Source: Actinomycetota bacterium (GTDB lineage Bacteria > Actinomycetota > Actinomycetes > Nanopelagicales > Nanopelagicaceae). Taken from it: 8,251 nucleotides of DNA. Location of the stretch: the NCBI GenBank assembly GCA_010032125.1, contig RHAU01000021.1:1-8251 (forward strand). Direction: 5' to 3'. Positions 1 through 6,324 of the stretch are shown here, one piece after another (the stretch's first letter is position 1; each line of letters begins with the position of its first letter). The position numbers were made by a program, and so were the translations under genes. The notes below the pieces were generated by a model. It was not told the origin of the DNA and made no database searches. It was given only the letters and a program-made list of their open reading frames with translations.

Positions 1-69
1 CTAGCTCAGTGGTAGAGCATCCGCCTTGTAAGCGGAAGGTCGTCAGTTCAATCCTGACGGGGGGCTCCA
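1..69 (+). tRNA. trnT: tRNA-Thr (anticodon UGU), 5' end cut by the window edge
   Basis: This is the 3' part of a tRNA; the first base is tRNA position 7, so six bases of the 5' acceptor strand are missing. The D stem pairs 4-7 with 15-18. The anticodon stem pairs 20-24 with 32-36 around the loop CTTGTAA, placing anticodon TGT at 27-29, which reads ACA threonine codons. The T stem pairs 42-46 with 54-58. The 3' acceptor strand is 59-65, followed by discriminator T66 and a genome-encoded CCA at 67-69. The fold is complete apart from the missing edge and I see no anomaly in the arms. Confidence 0.95.
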
Positions 70-147
70 GGCCATCCAAACCACGGTATTCGAAGTTTGG
101 TTACCAGTTATTAACCGAAAACAACCTTACGTTTCAACAGAGAGCGC

Positions 148-813
148 TTGAGTAATCTCGTGGTCCAGTTCAAGAATTTTTCGCGATCCCGAAGAGCTTT
201 GCTAAAAATTCTGACTTCGGTTGCTCTTCTTACATTTACAGATCGCGCATGGGGAGCGACTCGACCGCCGATCGCTTGTACTCGATTGGGTCAAAAGGTT
301 ATTTATCGCGGTAAAAAGTACACGTGTATCAAAGTGAATAAGAAATTAGTTTGGGATAAAGGCGTTCCATTGCCCATCGCAAGTTCAAAACCCAGTACGC
401 CACCTTCCGCGACCGCCACACCCACGTCTTCACTTACCAACACTCCCAAAGAATCTCCAGGCGCTCACTCTAATTCACCGTCCGCACCTCCATCAAAGAC
501 GAGAATATTCTTCGCAAAATCAACCGACATTCCTAGTTTTGGAACCGTAGTAATCAACGGCAAGGATCAACTTGAGCGACCTCTTAGCGTTGCGTTCACT
601 CGGTTTGGTTCCACTTTGATTGCGTTAGAAGCTTTCTGCACACACGCCGGATGTATTGTGCGTCCTAACGGCAAAGAACTTACATGTCCCTGTCACTACT
701 CGGTTTTCGATCCAGAAAGTGGCAAGCCCGGTAATCCCTCTCAGCAAGGCGCGTACCCGTTAACTCGGCTAGATGTTGTAGAAGAGGGTGGAGCAATTTA
801 TTTATGGGTTTAA
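148..813 (+). CDS. Tat-exported Rieske [2Fe-2S] protein
   Basis: An exported electron-transfer-type Rieske iron-sulfur protein; its redox partner cannot be read from the sequence. The N-terminus has a twin-arginine motif SRRALLK (residues 14-20), a hydrophobic stretch to about 30 and a plausible cleavage site after Gly36 (AWG|A). Residues 44-72 form a small two-cysteine module (C44, C60, W69). Residues about 73-116 are a Pro/Ser/Thr-rich linker. The C-terminal 105 residues are the Rieske domain: C164-T-H166-A-G-C169 and C180-P-C182-H183. By family knowledge C164, H166, C180 and H183 bind the cluster, and C169-C182 forms the stabilising disulfide. Tat export suits a protein that folds around its cofactor before transport. 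The start is TTG with only a weak purine-rich AGAGAG before it; GTG at 160 is an alternative that keeps the Tat motif. It stands alone between the tRNA and the phosphatase-like gene, so a role in a particular respiratory complex is not supported. Confidence 0.88.
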   Translation: MSNLVVQFKNFSRSRRALLKILTSVALLTFTDRAWGATRPPIACTRLGQKVIYRGKKYTCIKVNKKLVWDKGVPLPIASSKPSTPPSATATPTSSLTNTPKESPGAHSNSPSAPPSKTRIFFAKSTDIPSFGTVVINGKDQLERPLSVAFTRFGSTLIALEAFCTHAGCIVRPNGKELTCPCHYSVFDPESGKPGNPSQQGAYPLTRLDVVEEGGAIYLWV

Positions 814-823
814 AGAATTTAAA

Positions 824-856
824 TTACACCAGGAGTTAAATCCTCGTTCACTAAAA
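824..856 (+). promoter_or_regulatory. Candidate PHO box upstream of the PhoX-like gene
   Basis: Three heptamers lie exactly 11 bp apart on the coding strand: TTACACC (824-830), GTTAAAT (835-841) and GTTCACT (846-852), each followed by a 4-nt spacer. The actinobacterial PHO box bound by PhoP/RegX3-type regulators is a direct repeat of GTTCACC-like heptamers with 11-bp periodicity. The match is strong in the last unit (6 of 7), moderate in the first (5 of 7) and weak in the middle (4 of 7). A TACGGT at 858-863 could be the -10, leaving a leader of about 80 nt. The phosphatase-like product downstream is a classic Pho target, which supports the reading. Confidence 0.5.
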
Positions 857-949
857 ATACGGTGATTGCTCAATTGACTTCTCTTAGATTGCACTGTTGG
901 AGAAACCCAACGTTTCCGTTTCCACTAAGAGAAAGTAACTCCGATATTT

Positions 950-2551
950 ATGGCAAAACGACGAGTTCTGCTCGCTTCAACGGTTGCATCCCTCTTTGCA
1001 ATCCAGTCTGCGAGCTCATTTGCAGCCAACTTAGCTCCGACTTACATGCTTCCCTCATCCAGCTCCGTCGCTTTAAAAGTTCTGGCGACAGCAGGTGACA
1101 ACTTTGCTGGCACCGTCATCAAGGGAATTCCCGACGGTATGGGTGCGCATATGAATGGGAATCAGATGACAGTTCTCTCTGTTTTTGAGCACTCAACTGC
1201 AAACACATTTGTTAAGACTGGTGAATCAGGCTCCAAACCTTGGGGAGCTTCCATAACACGATTTAGTTTTAGTCCTCGCCTGAAGGCCTTTACCCAGGCA
1301 GACAATAACTTCATAACCTCCATTAACTTCTGGAATTACTCACAAGGAAAGTGGGTTAGCGATCCAACTAATTCCGGACCCGCAGGTTCTCCCACGGGAA
1401 CTTTTGGATGGGGAATCAATCGTTTCTGCTCTGCAAATATGGCCCCAGCTGGAACTTTCCTTTATAAAGACGGTGGCACGACTCTCGGTTACGAAGGTGC
1501 GCTCTTCTTCTCAGGTGAAGAAGCCGGCGACGCTTCACGAGCCTTTGCCTTTGAGATGGATGGTACGGGTTATCAATTCCCACGAATAGGAATGGCCTCT
1601 TGGGAAAACCTGATAACAAATCTAAAGCCTGGAAAAAATACGGTTGTTCTTGGAAATGAAGATGGCTCAGCAACAAATAGCCATCTACATATGTATGTTG
1701 GAACAAAGACTTCAACAGGTAATGCTTTCGAGAAAGCAGGCCTCAACAATGGAAAGTTGTATGTTCTCAACGTCCCGGCTGCGGCGACAGATAACGTATT
1801 CAGAACCACCATTGGAAAGAACAAGTCAACTTCAGCAACCTTCAAAGAAGTAAACTGGAATCAAACCGTCTCAGACTTCGACAAATCCGTTACCGAAGCG
1901 GGTACTGAGTTCGCGAGAATCGAAGATGGCGAATGGGATCCAAACAATCCAAACGTCTTCTACTTCCTAACTACAGAATCTAATAAGGATCCAGTAGCGA
2001 CCGCTCCAAATCCCGCAACGCCGTCAGTTTCGCGTGATGGTGGAGCTCTTTGGAGATTGACATTCAAGGATGCGCAAAATCCACTCCTAGGCGCGGATCT
2101 TGAAATGCTCCTCAATGGCGGAGAAAACGTCTACATGTCGAAGCCAGACAACTTGGCAATTACCAAGAACGGTGTTGTCATGATTCAAGAAGATCCAGGT
2201 AACAACGATCACGTCTCTCGCATTCTTGCCTACCGAATTAAGGATGCAAAGATTGCGACAGTCGCGGCTTTCGACACTGGTTACTTTGCTAAGGGCGCGG
2301 CAAGACTGATGACTACTGACGAAGAATCAAGTGGAATCATCGACGTGACAAGCATGATGGCGAGAAAAGGAGATACCAACACCTACTTCTTGCTTAACGC
2401 CCAAGTTCACACGAATGGCGTCATTTCTGCCCGTCCTGACCTGGCCTCTAGGTCGACAGCCACAAAAACCAGATTGAACAATGTTGCAGTAGAAGGTGGA
2501 CAGTTCTATCTGATGACAGTGAGTGATTGGGAATCCGTCTTCTCCAAGTAA
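950..2551 (+). CDS. Exported PhoX-like (DUF839) alkaline-phosphatase-family protein
   Basis: A secreted beta-propeller-type protein related to PhoX alkaline phosphatases, which release phosphate from organic phosphoesters outside the membrane using iron and calcium. The signal peptide covers residues 1-25 (MAKRR, hydrophobic core, cut after SSFA). The RR pair at 4-5 leaves both Tat and Sec export open. Family-like landmarks in order: C160 in RFCSANMAPAGT, resembling the Cys segment of PhoX; GEE at 189-191; EFARIEDGEWDPNNP around 320-334; SKPDNLAI at 397-404; IQEDPGN at 412-418; DEESSG at 457-462; LNAQVHT near the end (482-488). The conserved acids and C160 are candidate metal ligands by position only. 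At 533 residues it is shorter than many PhoX enzymes, so phosphatase activity is likely but not assured; a non-catalytic DUF839 propeller is the alternative. ATG 950 is the only in-frame start after a stop at 926, and no clear Shine-Dalgarno precedes it. Confidence 0.75.
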   Translation: MAKRRVLLASTVASLFAIQSASSFAANLAPTYMLPSSSSVALKVLATAGDNFAGTVIKGIPDGMGAHMNGNQMTVLSVFEHSTANTFVKTGESGSKPWGASITRFSFSPRLKAFTQADNNFITSINFWNYSQGKWVSDPTNSGPAGSPTGTFGWGINRFCSANMAPAGTFLYKDGGTTLGYEGALFFSGEEAGDASRAFAFEMDGTGYQFPRIGMASWENLITNLKPGKNTVVLGNEDGSATNSHLHMYVGTKTSTGNAFEKAGLNNGKLYVLNVPAAATDNVFRTTIGKNKSTSATFKEVNWNQTVSDFDKSVTEAGTEFARIEDGEWDPNNPNVFYFLTTESNKDPVATAPNPATPSVSRDGGALWRLTFKDAQNPLLGADLEMLLNGGENVYMSKPDNLAITKNGVVMIQEDPGNNDHVSRILAYRIKDAKIATVAAFDTGYFAKGAARLMTTDEESSGIIDVTSMMARKGDTNTYFLLNAQVHTNGVISARPDLASRSTATKTRLNNVAVEGGQFYLMTVSDWESVFSK

Positions 2552-2579
2552 AGATGCATTCCTAATTCAGGGCCACGAA

Positions 2580-2624
2580 CGTGACCGCTGCGAAATCGAG
2601 GGTTCGCAGCGGTCACGGCGTTTT
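2580..2624 (+). terminator. Intrinsic terminator between convergent genes
   Basis: A perfect 15-bp inverted repeat, CGTGACCGCTGCGAA at 2580-2594 and its exact complement at 2603-2617, encloses an 8-nt loop. GCG and TTTT follow on the plus strand (2618-2624). It begins 28 nt after the stop of the PhoX-like gene and also lies 22 nt past the stop of the minus-strand glycosyltransferase. The T tract is short and only on the plus side, so termination is best supported for the plus strand; use in both directions is plausible from the stem strength. Confidence 0.75.
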
Positions 2625-2639
2625 GGACGGATTTTCTAT

Positions 2640-4103
2640 TTATGAAGCAAACTTGAGATGAGTTTCCAATTCGATGGGATCTAAAACGGGCGTAATCTCA
2701 ATCTCTCCATACGCATCTTTTGCAATTGCTTTTCGCTCAGTAATGTATTTTGCACTTCCGTGTTCTAAGAGATGTTCAAATCTTTCCTGAGTCTTGATGT
2801 ACTTATCCAATGTCTTGAAGTTTCGTGAATCGCTAAAAATAACTTCTCCCTTTGCTTCGGGAAGCTCATTATGAGGAAAAATCGCGCGAAAAATCAAAGC
2901 CGCGAGTCGTAACGTTCCATTCACAATTCTTCGAATATAAAACTCTGACCCACGTAAAGTTGCAGCGAACGCGATGAAGCGTTGATACTGAACTCTTTTG
3001 TTGACTAGCGTTGAATACTTTTCGTTAGTTAGAATGATGATGAGATCGGCAATTTCTCTAGCCCCATTGAAGAAAGGCACTTGTTTGCATCGGGCGACAA
3101 TTTGCTGACGCAAAAGTGGAAATTGTAGTTTGGCGGTCTGGTGCTCGATATCTTCCAGAGAATCATTATTCGCGTAAAGAGAAAAGCCATGATTGGCGCA
3201 CCATTGCGCACGCGTCTTTTGGTCATCTGTCCCGCGGTTATTTGCAATGAAAAGTGTTGGAACCGCAGCCGGGATCACCTCGTGGACGCTGTTGTAACCA
3301 GCGGCGCAGACTGCGGCATCGAAGGCATGAAGAAGATCCGCCAGCGGAAAATGTCGGATGACCTGGACGTTCATATGCGAAGGAGCAAGTGATTTACCGT
3401 TTTCATCAATGGGTTTTCGTGGCATAACAATTTGAACATCTTTCCAATTACTAAGACCTCTAAAAATCGCAGAAGCACGTGCATCCAAATCAGAGTTACC
3501 GACTCCCATTTGTACGAGTACTGCTGGTTTGTCTAGGTCAAGATTTAGAGCTTTTCTCGCTTCTTCGCGACTTAGCGCTCTCTGAGAATCGTAAAGCGTG
3601 ACGGGTTTCATCAAAAGAGATTCCTGACGAGTTTTTGTTGGCCCGAGGTCGGCATCTCGAGCAATATCCCCGGGTTCGATTACGTAATCCATAAGTTTTG
3701 ATTGAAGACCTAGCACCACGCCTTGAGGTTTCTTCTGCCACATACCGCGCCGAATCCAGATTAAATTTACATGGGGTCGAGCAAGTTTTGCAGCAATTAT
3801 TCCGGGATAAGGAACAACCCCATCGAAAGTGATAACCCGCGCATTTGTTTCGTCGATCAAAGCTACAAGGCGATTCTTCAAGTAACGGTCCCATTTTTTT
3901 CGCGGCATCAAACCCTTGTCTCGGCTAGGAACGTACTCGCATTCGAGATTAAGAGCCTTTGCAACTTCTACAACTGAATACGCCATCGAAAAAATTATCG
4001 GCCGTGCCGAGCTCTTAAGTTCGCGCGCAATTGCACTAGCTCTGATGAGGTGACCCGCGCCAACACCATTGCTCGTAACCATGATGACGGATGAAAAGGC
4101 CAT
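2640..4103 (-). CDS. MurG-like GT-B glycosyltransferase with C-terminal extension
   Basis: A glycosyltransferase of the GT-B fold that resembles the MurG/GT28 and UGT-like families, which transfer a sugar from a nucleotide donor to lipid or other acceptors. The N-terminal Rossmann half opens with the loop SNGVGAGHLIRA (residues 11-22), matching the GxGH motif of MurG-like enzymes. The donor-binding half has AAGYNSVHEVIPAAVPTLFI (267-286) followed by DDQKTRAQ (293-300), the usual nucleotide-sugar contact region with a conserved Glu (E275) after His. The catalytic core ends near residue 360. About 125 further residues carry a basic and hydrophobic patch (RLAALIFRAIF, 399-409) that could sit on a membrane, and I recognise no family there. 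ATG 4103 is chosen because residues 5-10 form the first beta strand; there is no Shine-Dalgarno, and TAACTT lies 7 nt upstream. Acceptor and sugar cannot be told from sequence. A PHO-box-like repeat upstream suggests phosphate control. Confidence 0.8.
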   Translation of the reverse strand: MAFSSVIMVTSNGVGAGHLIRASAIARELKSSARPIIFSMAYSVVEVAKALNLECEYVPSRDKGLMPRKKWDRYLKNRLVALIDETNARVITFDGVVPYPGIIAAKLARPHVNLIWIRRGMWQKKPQGVVLGLQSKLMDYVIEPGDIARDADLGPTKTRQESLLMKPVTLYDSQRALSREEARKALNLDLDKPAVLVQMGVGNSDLDARASAIFRGLSNWKDVQIVMPRKPIDENGKSLAPSHMNVQVIRHFPLADLLHAFDAAVCAAGYNSVHEVIPAAVPTLFIANNRGTDDQKTRAQWCANHGFSLYANNDSLEDIEHQTAKLQFPLLRQQIVARCKQVPFFNGAREIADLIIILTNEKYSTLVNKRVQYQRFIAFAATLRGSEFYIRRIVNGTLRLAALIFRAIFPHNELPEAKGEVIFSDSRNFKTLDKYIKTQERFEHLLEHGSAKYITERKAIAKDAYGEIEITPVLDPIELETHLKFAS

Positions 4104-4110
4104 AACGACG

Positions 4111-4116
4111 AAGTTA
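4111..4116 (-). promoter_or_regulatory. Candidate -10 of the glycosyltransferase promoter, leaderless start
   Basis: On the minus strand TAACTT (TAnnnT pattern) is separated from the ATG at 4103 by 7 nt, which would place the transcription start at or next to the start codon. No Shine-Dalgarno sequence is seen. The -35 position would fall in the last unit of the PHO-box-like repeat (4133-4143), as expected for an activator that replaces a poor -35 element. Confidence 0.4.
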
Positions 4117-4136
4117 AACTCTCTGCCTAAATTTCG

Positions 4137-4165
4137 AGTTGACCTAAAGTGAACGACATTTGAAC
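4137..4165 (-). promoter_or_regulatory. Candidate PHO box upstream of the glycosyltransferase
   Basis: Read on the minus strand, three heptamers follow each other at an exact 11-bp period: GTTCAAA (4165-4159), GTTCACT (4154-4148) and GTCAACT (4143-4137), with 4-nt spacers. Matches to GTTCACC are 5, 6 and 4 of 7. The orientation is that of the glycosyltransferase gene. The array ends 33 bp before its start codon and overlaps the expected -35 position. Confidence 0.55.
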
Positions 4166-4182
4166 TAAATCGGAGAACGGAT

Positions 4183-4242
4183 ATGAAATCCGCAATTCAG
4201 CAATACCATGGTCGCTGTTTACCTAATGTTCATCTAGGTTAA
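4183..4242 (+). CDS. Possible 19-codon leader ORF before ppk
   Basis: A short ORF, ATG 4183 to TAA 4240-4242, encodes MKSAIQQYHGRCLPNVHLG. A GGAG at 4172-4175 sits 7 nt before the ATG, the best-spaced Shine-Dalgarno in this divergent region, whereas ppk itself has none. It ends 15 nt before the ppk start, so it could be a leader peptide or couple translation to ppk. Against this, the candidate ppk PHO box lies inside the ORF; a promoter using that box would start downstream and not transcribe it. The peptide matches nothing I know. Chance is a real possibility for so short a frame. Confidence 0.22.
   Translation: MKSAIQQYHGRCLPNVHLG
4217..4238 (+). promoter_or_regulatory. Candidate PHO box upstream of ppk
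   Basis: GTTTACC (4217-4223) and GTTCATC (4228-4234) lie 11 bp apart on the ppk coding strand, each matching 6 of 7 positions of the actinobacterial heptamer GTTCACC. They lie 20-41 bp before the ppk ATG. ppk of Streptomyces is known to be controlled by PhoR-PhoP, so the placement is biologically expected. A small palindrome, GGTTA-A-TAACC (4237-4247), overlaps its end. Confidence 0.55.
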
Positions 4243-4257
4243 TAACCATTCTCAGTC

Positions 4258-6324
4258 ATGGCTCTGCAACCCCTGGTGGAACCTCGCGATTTAGTAGATC
4301 GCGAACTCAGTTGGCTTGACTTCAATTCACGGGTGTTGAATCTAGCTGAAGATGAGAACTTACCTCTGCTTGAGAGAGTTCGGTTTCTATCAATTTTCTC
4401 TTCGAATCTCGACGATTTTTTCATGATTCGCGTAGCTTCGGTCAAACTCAAATTGGAATCCGGCGCAACTTTCACAAACGCCGCCGGTTACTCACCCCAA
4501 TCACTGCTTGAGGAAATCGTTACTAAAGTTCATATGCTCATTGATCGACAGAGCAAGTGCTTACACACATCAATAATTCCGGCGTTGCAACGGCAAGAAA
4601 TCCATCTAGTACATTGGAATCAACTAGTAGAAGCAGAACGCTCCTACATAAAGGAGATTTTTGATGCGCAGATTTTTCCAGTCCTAACTCCACTTGCAGT
4701 AGATCCTTCACATCCGTTCCCCTATATATCTGGGCTCTCATTAAGTCTGGCAGTAATCGTTAAACATCCGGAAACAAAAGAGGAGTATTTCGCTCGAGTT
4801 AAAGTTCCTAATGTATTGCCTAGATTTATTCCAACACACAAATATCTAAGGAATCGATTCATTCCATTAGAGGAAATCATCGCTGCTCATCTGGGCGAAC
4901 TATTTCCTGGAATGATTATTGAAGATTATTACACTTTTAGATTAACTAGGAATGAAGACTTAGATCTGGAAGAAGAAGATAGTGAAAATATTTTAGAAAC
5001 AATGGAGCAAGAGTTGCTTCGAAGAAAATTTGGCCCGCCAGTCAGACTTGAAGTTGAATCAGACATCAAATCAGTTCTCTTAGAAAGATTAATTTCAGAA
5101 CTTGAAATTTCTCCACGCGAAGTCATTAAGTATCAAGGCCCGTTAGATCTGACGGGATTAAATGTCATTGCAGATTTAGAGCGCCCTGAATTGCGATATA
5201 CCTCCCACCGATCGCAATTACCGCGAGAATTAAAGGATTCCGAAGAACTGGATTCCGATGAATTCTTTGAGTTAATTAGTAGGGAAGAGATACTTTTGCA
5301 TCATCCTTATGAATCATTCTCATCTTCAGTTGTTCGATTCATCGAAACTGCTGCATTGGATCCGAGAGTCCTGGCAATAAAACAGACTTTGTATCGAACT
5401 TCGGGAGATTCTCCGATTATGGAAGCGCTCATTGAAGCTGCTCAGTCAGGAAAACAAGTACTTGCGGTTGTGGAGATTCGGGCGAGATTCGACGAGATGG
5501 CAAATGTGCGTTGGGCTCGCAAATTGGAGGAAGCAGGGGTTCATGTCGTATATGGACTCATGGGACTTAAGACTCATGCCAAACTTTCTTTAGTTGTCCG
5601 TTCTGAAGCCGACGGAATAAAACGTTATTGCCATGTGGGAACCGGAAACTACAATCCAAAAACTGCTCGTGCCTACGAAGACCTTGGTCTCTTGAGTTCA
5701 GATCCTGAACTCTGTGATGATTTATCACGACTCTTTAACCAGTTATCGGGATTTGTTAGCAATATCGGTTTTAGCAGATTAATAGTTGCTCCAAGATCTT
5801 TAAGGAGCGAATTACTAAAAAAGATTGAGCGTGAAATTACAAATGCAAATCTTGGTAAACCTGCAAAAATACGCTTTAAGCTCAACTCCATTTTGGACGA
5901 GGTTTTTGTAGATGCGCTCTATCGCGCCTCGCGAGCCGGTGTAGAAATAGATTTGACTGTAAGAGGAATCTGCGCGTTGAAGCCGGGAAGAAAAAGTATT
6001 TCTGAGAATATCAAGGTCCGATCCATACTTGGACGTTTTCTCGAACATTCTCGTGTCTACCACTTTCACAATGATGGAAATGATGAATTTTGGATTGGCA
6101 GTGCAGATTTAATGAATCGCAATTTGGATCGCAGGATTGAGACACTGCTAAGAATTGACCATCCGAAGCATAAATCGCGAATTTCCGAGCTCTTAGACCT
6201 CTACTCGCGCTCTGAAATCGCTCGTTGGGAAATGCTCGAGGATGGAAGTTGGATTAGAAAAAACGGAGAAGAGTTTGTTGACTTGCAAGAGAAACTTATT
6301 GAGGTGATGCATGGAAGAAAGTAA
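4258..6324 (+). CDS. ppk: Polyphosphate kinase (Ppk1)
   Basis: Ppk1 reversibly builds inorganic polyphosphate from the gamma-phosphate of ATP, storing phosphate and energy. The full family architecture is present: N domain opening with RELSWLDFNSRVL (residues 15-27) and N50 in SSNLDDFF (ATP contact); an acidic loop DLDLEEEDSEN (234-244) typical of actinobacterial enzymes; and two C-terminal phospholipase-D-like domains. The phosphorylated histidine is H440 in LKTHAKLSLV, the second conserved histidine is H597 in EHSRVYHF, and R380, R410 and Y473 complete the site. All are offset by a constant +5 from E. coli Ppk numbering, and the length, 688, equals that of E. coli, so the gene is intact. 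ATG 4258 places the conserved N-terminus correctly; GTG 4276 is a less likely alternative. No Shine-Dalgarno is visible, so a leaderless transcript or coupling to the small upstream ORF is possible. The Nudix gene overlaps its 3' end by 14 bp. Confidence 0.98.
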   Translation: MALQPLVEPRDLVDRELSWLDFNSRVLNLAEDENLPLLERVRFLSIFSSNLDDFFMIRVASVKLKLESGATFTNAAGYSPQSLLEEIVTKVHMLIDRQSKCLHTSIIPALQRQEIHLVHWNQLVEAERSYIKEIFDAQIFPVLTPLAVDPSHPFPYISGLSLSLAVIVKHPETKEEYFARVKVPNVLPRFIPTHKYLRNRFIPLEEIIAAHLGELFPGMIIEDYYTFRLTRNEDLDLEEEDSENILETMEQELLRRKFGPPVRLEVESDIKSVLLERLISELEISPREVIKYQGPLDLTGLNVIADLERPELRYTSHRSQLPRELKDSEELDSDEFFELISREEILLHHPYESFSSSVVRFIETAALDPRVLAIKQTLYRTSGDSPIMEALIEAAQSGKQVLAVVEIRARFDEMANVRWARKLEEAGVHVVYGLMGLKTHAKLSLVVRSEADGIKRYCHVGTGNYNPKTARAYEDLGLLSSDPELCDDLSRLFNQLSGFVSNIGFSRLIVAPRSLRSELLKKIEREITNANLGKPAKIRFKLNSILDEVFVDALYRASRAGVEIDLTVRGICALKPGRKSISENIKVRSILGRFLEHSRVYHFHNDGNDEFWIGSADLMNRNLDRRIETLLRIDHPKHKSRISELLDLYSRSEIARWEMLEDGSWIRKNGEEFVDLQEKLIEVMHGRK
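6301..6308 (+). promoter_or_regulatory. Strong ribosome binding site of the Nudix gene, inside ppk
   Basis: GAGGTGAT matches eight bases of the anti-Shine-Dalgarno complement and ends 2 nt before ATG 6311. It lies within the last codons of ppk, so the second gene has its own efficient initiation signal and is probably coupled to ppk translation. It is by far the best Shine-Dalgarno in the window and fixes the Nudix start. Confidence 0.8.

Noticed and set aside
76..116. Weak inverted repeats after the tRNA (CCAAAC with GTTTGG at 76-100; GGTTA with TAACC at 99-116)
   Set aside because: Arms of only 5-6 bp, mutually overlapping, with no T tract; not enough to call a terminator or operator.
1..147. 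Possible integration site of a mobile element at the tRNA 3' end
   Set aside because: No integrase, no direct repeat of the tRNA 3' end elsewhere in the window, and the genes that follow look like ordinary chromosomal genes.
862..1098. 78-codon open frame on the plus strand
   Set aside because: It overlaps the start of the PhoX-like gene in another frame, has no recognisable features, and the PhoX-like protein has a clear signal peptide and family motifs.
4178..4192. Inverted repeat CGGAT-ATGAA-ATCCG in the divergent region
   Set aside because: Only 5-bp arms, no known matching operator, and it coincides with the start of the small ORF; likely chance.
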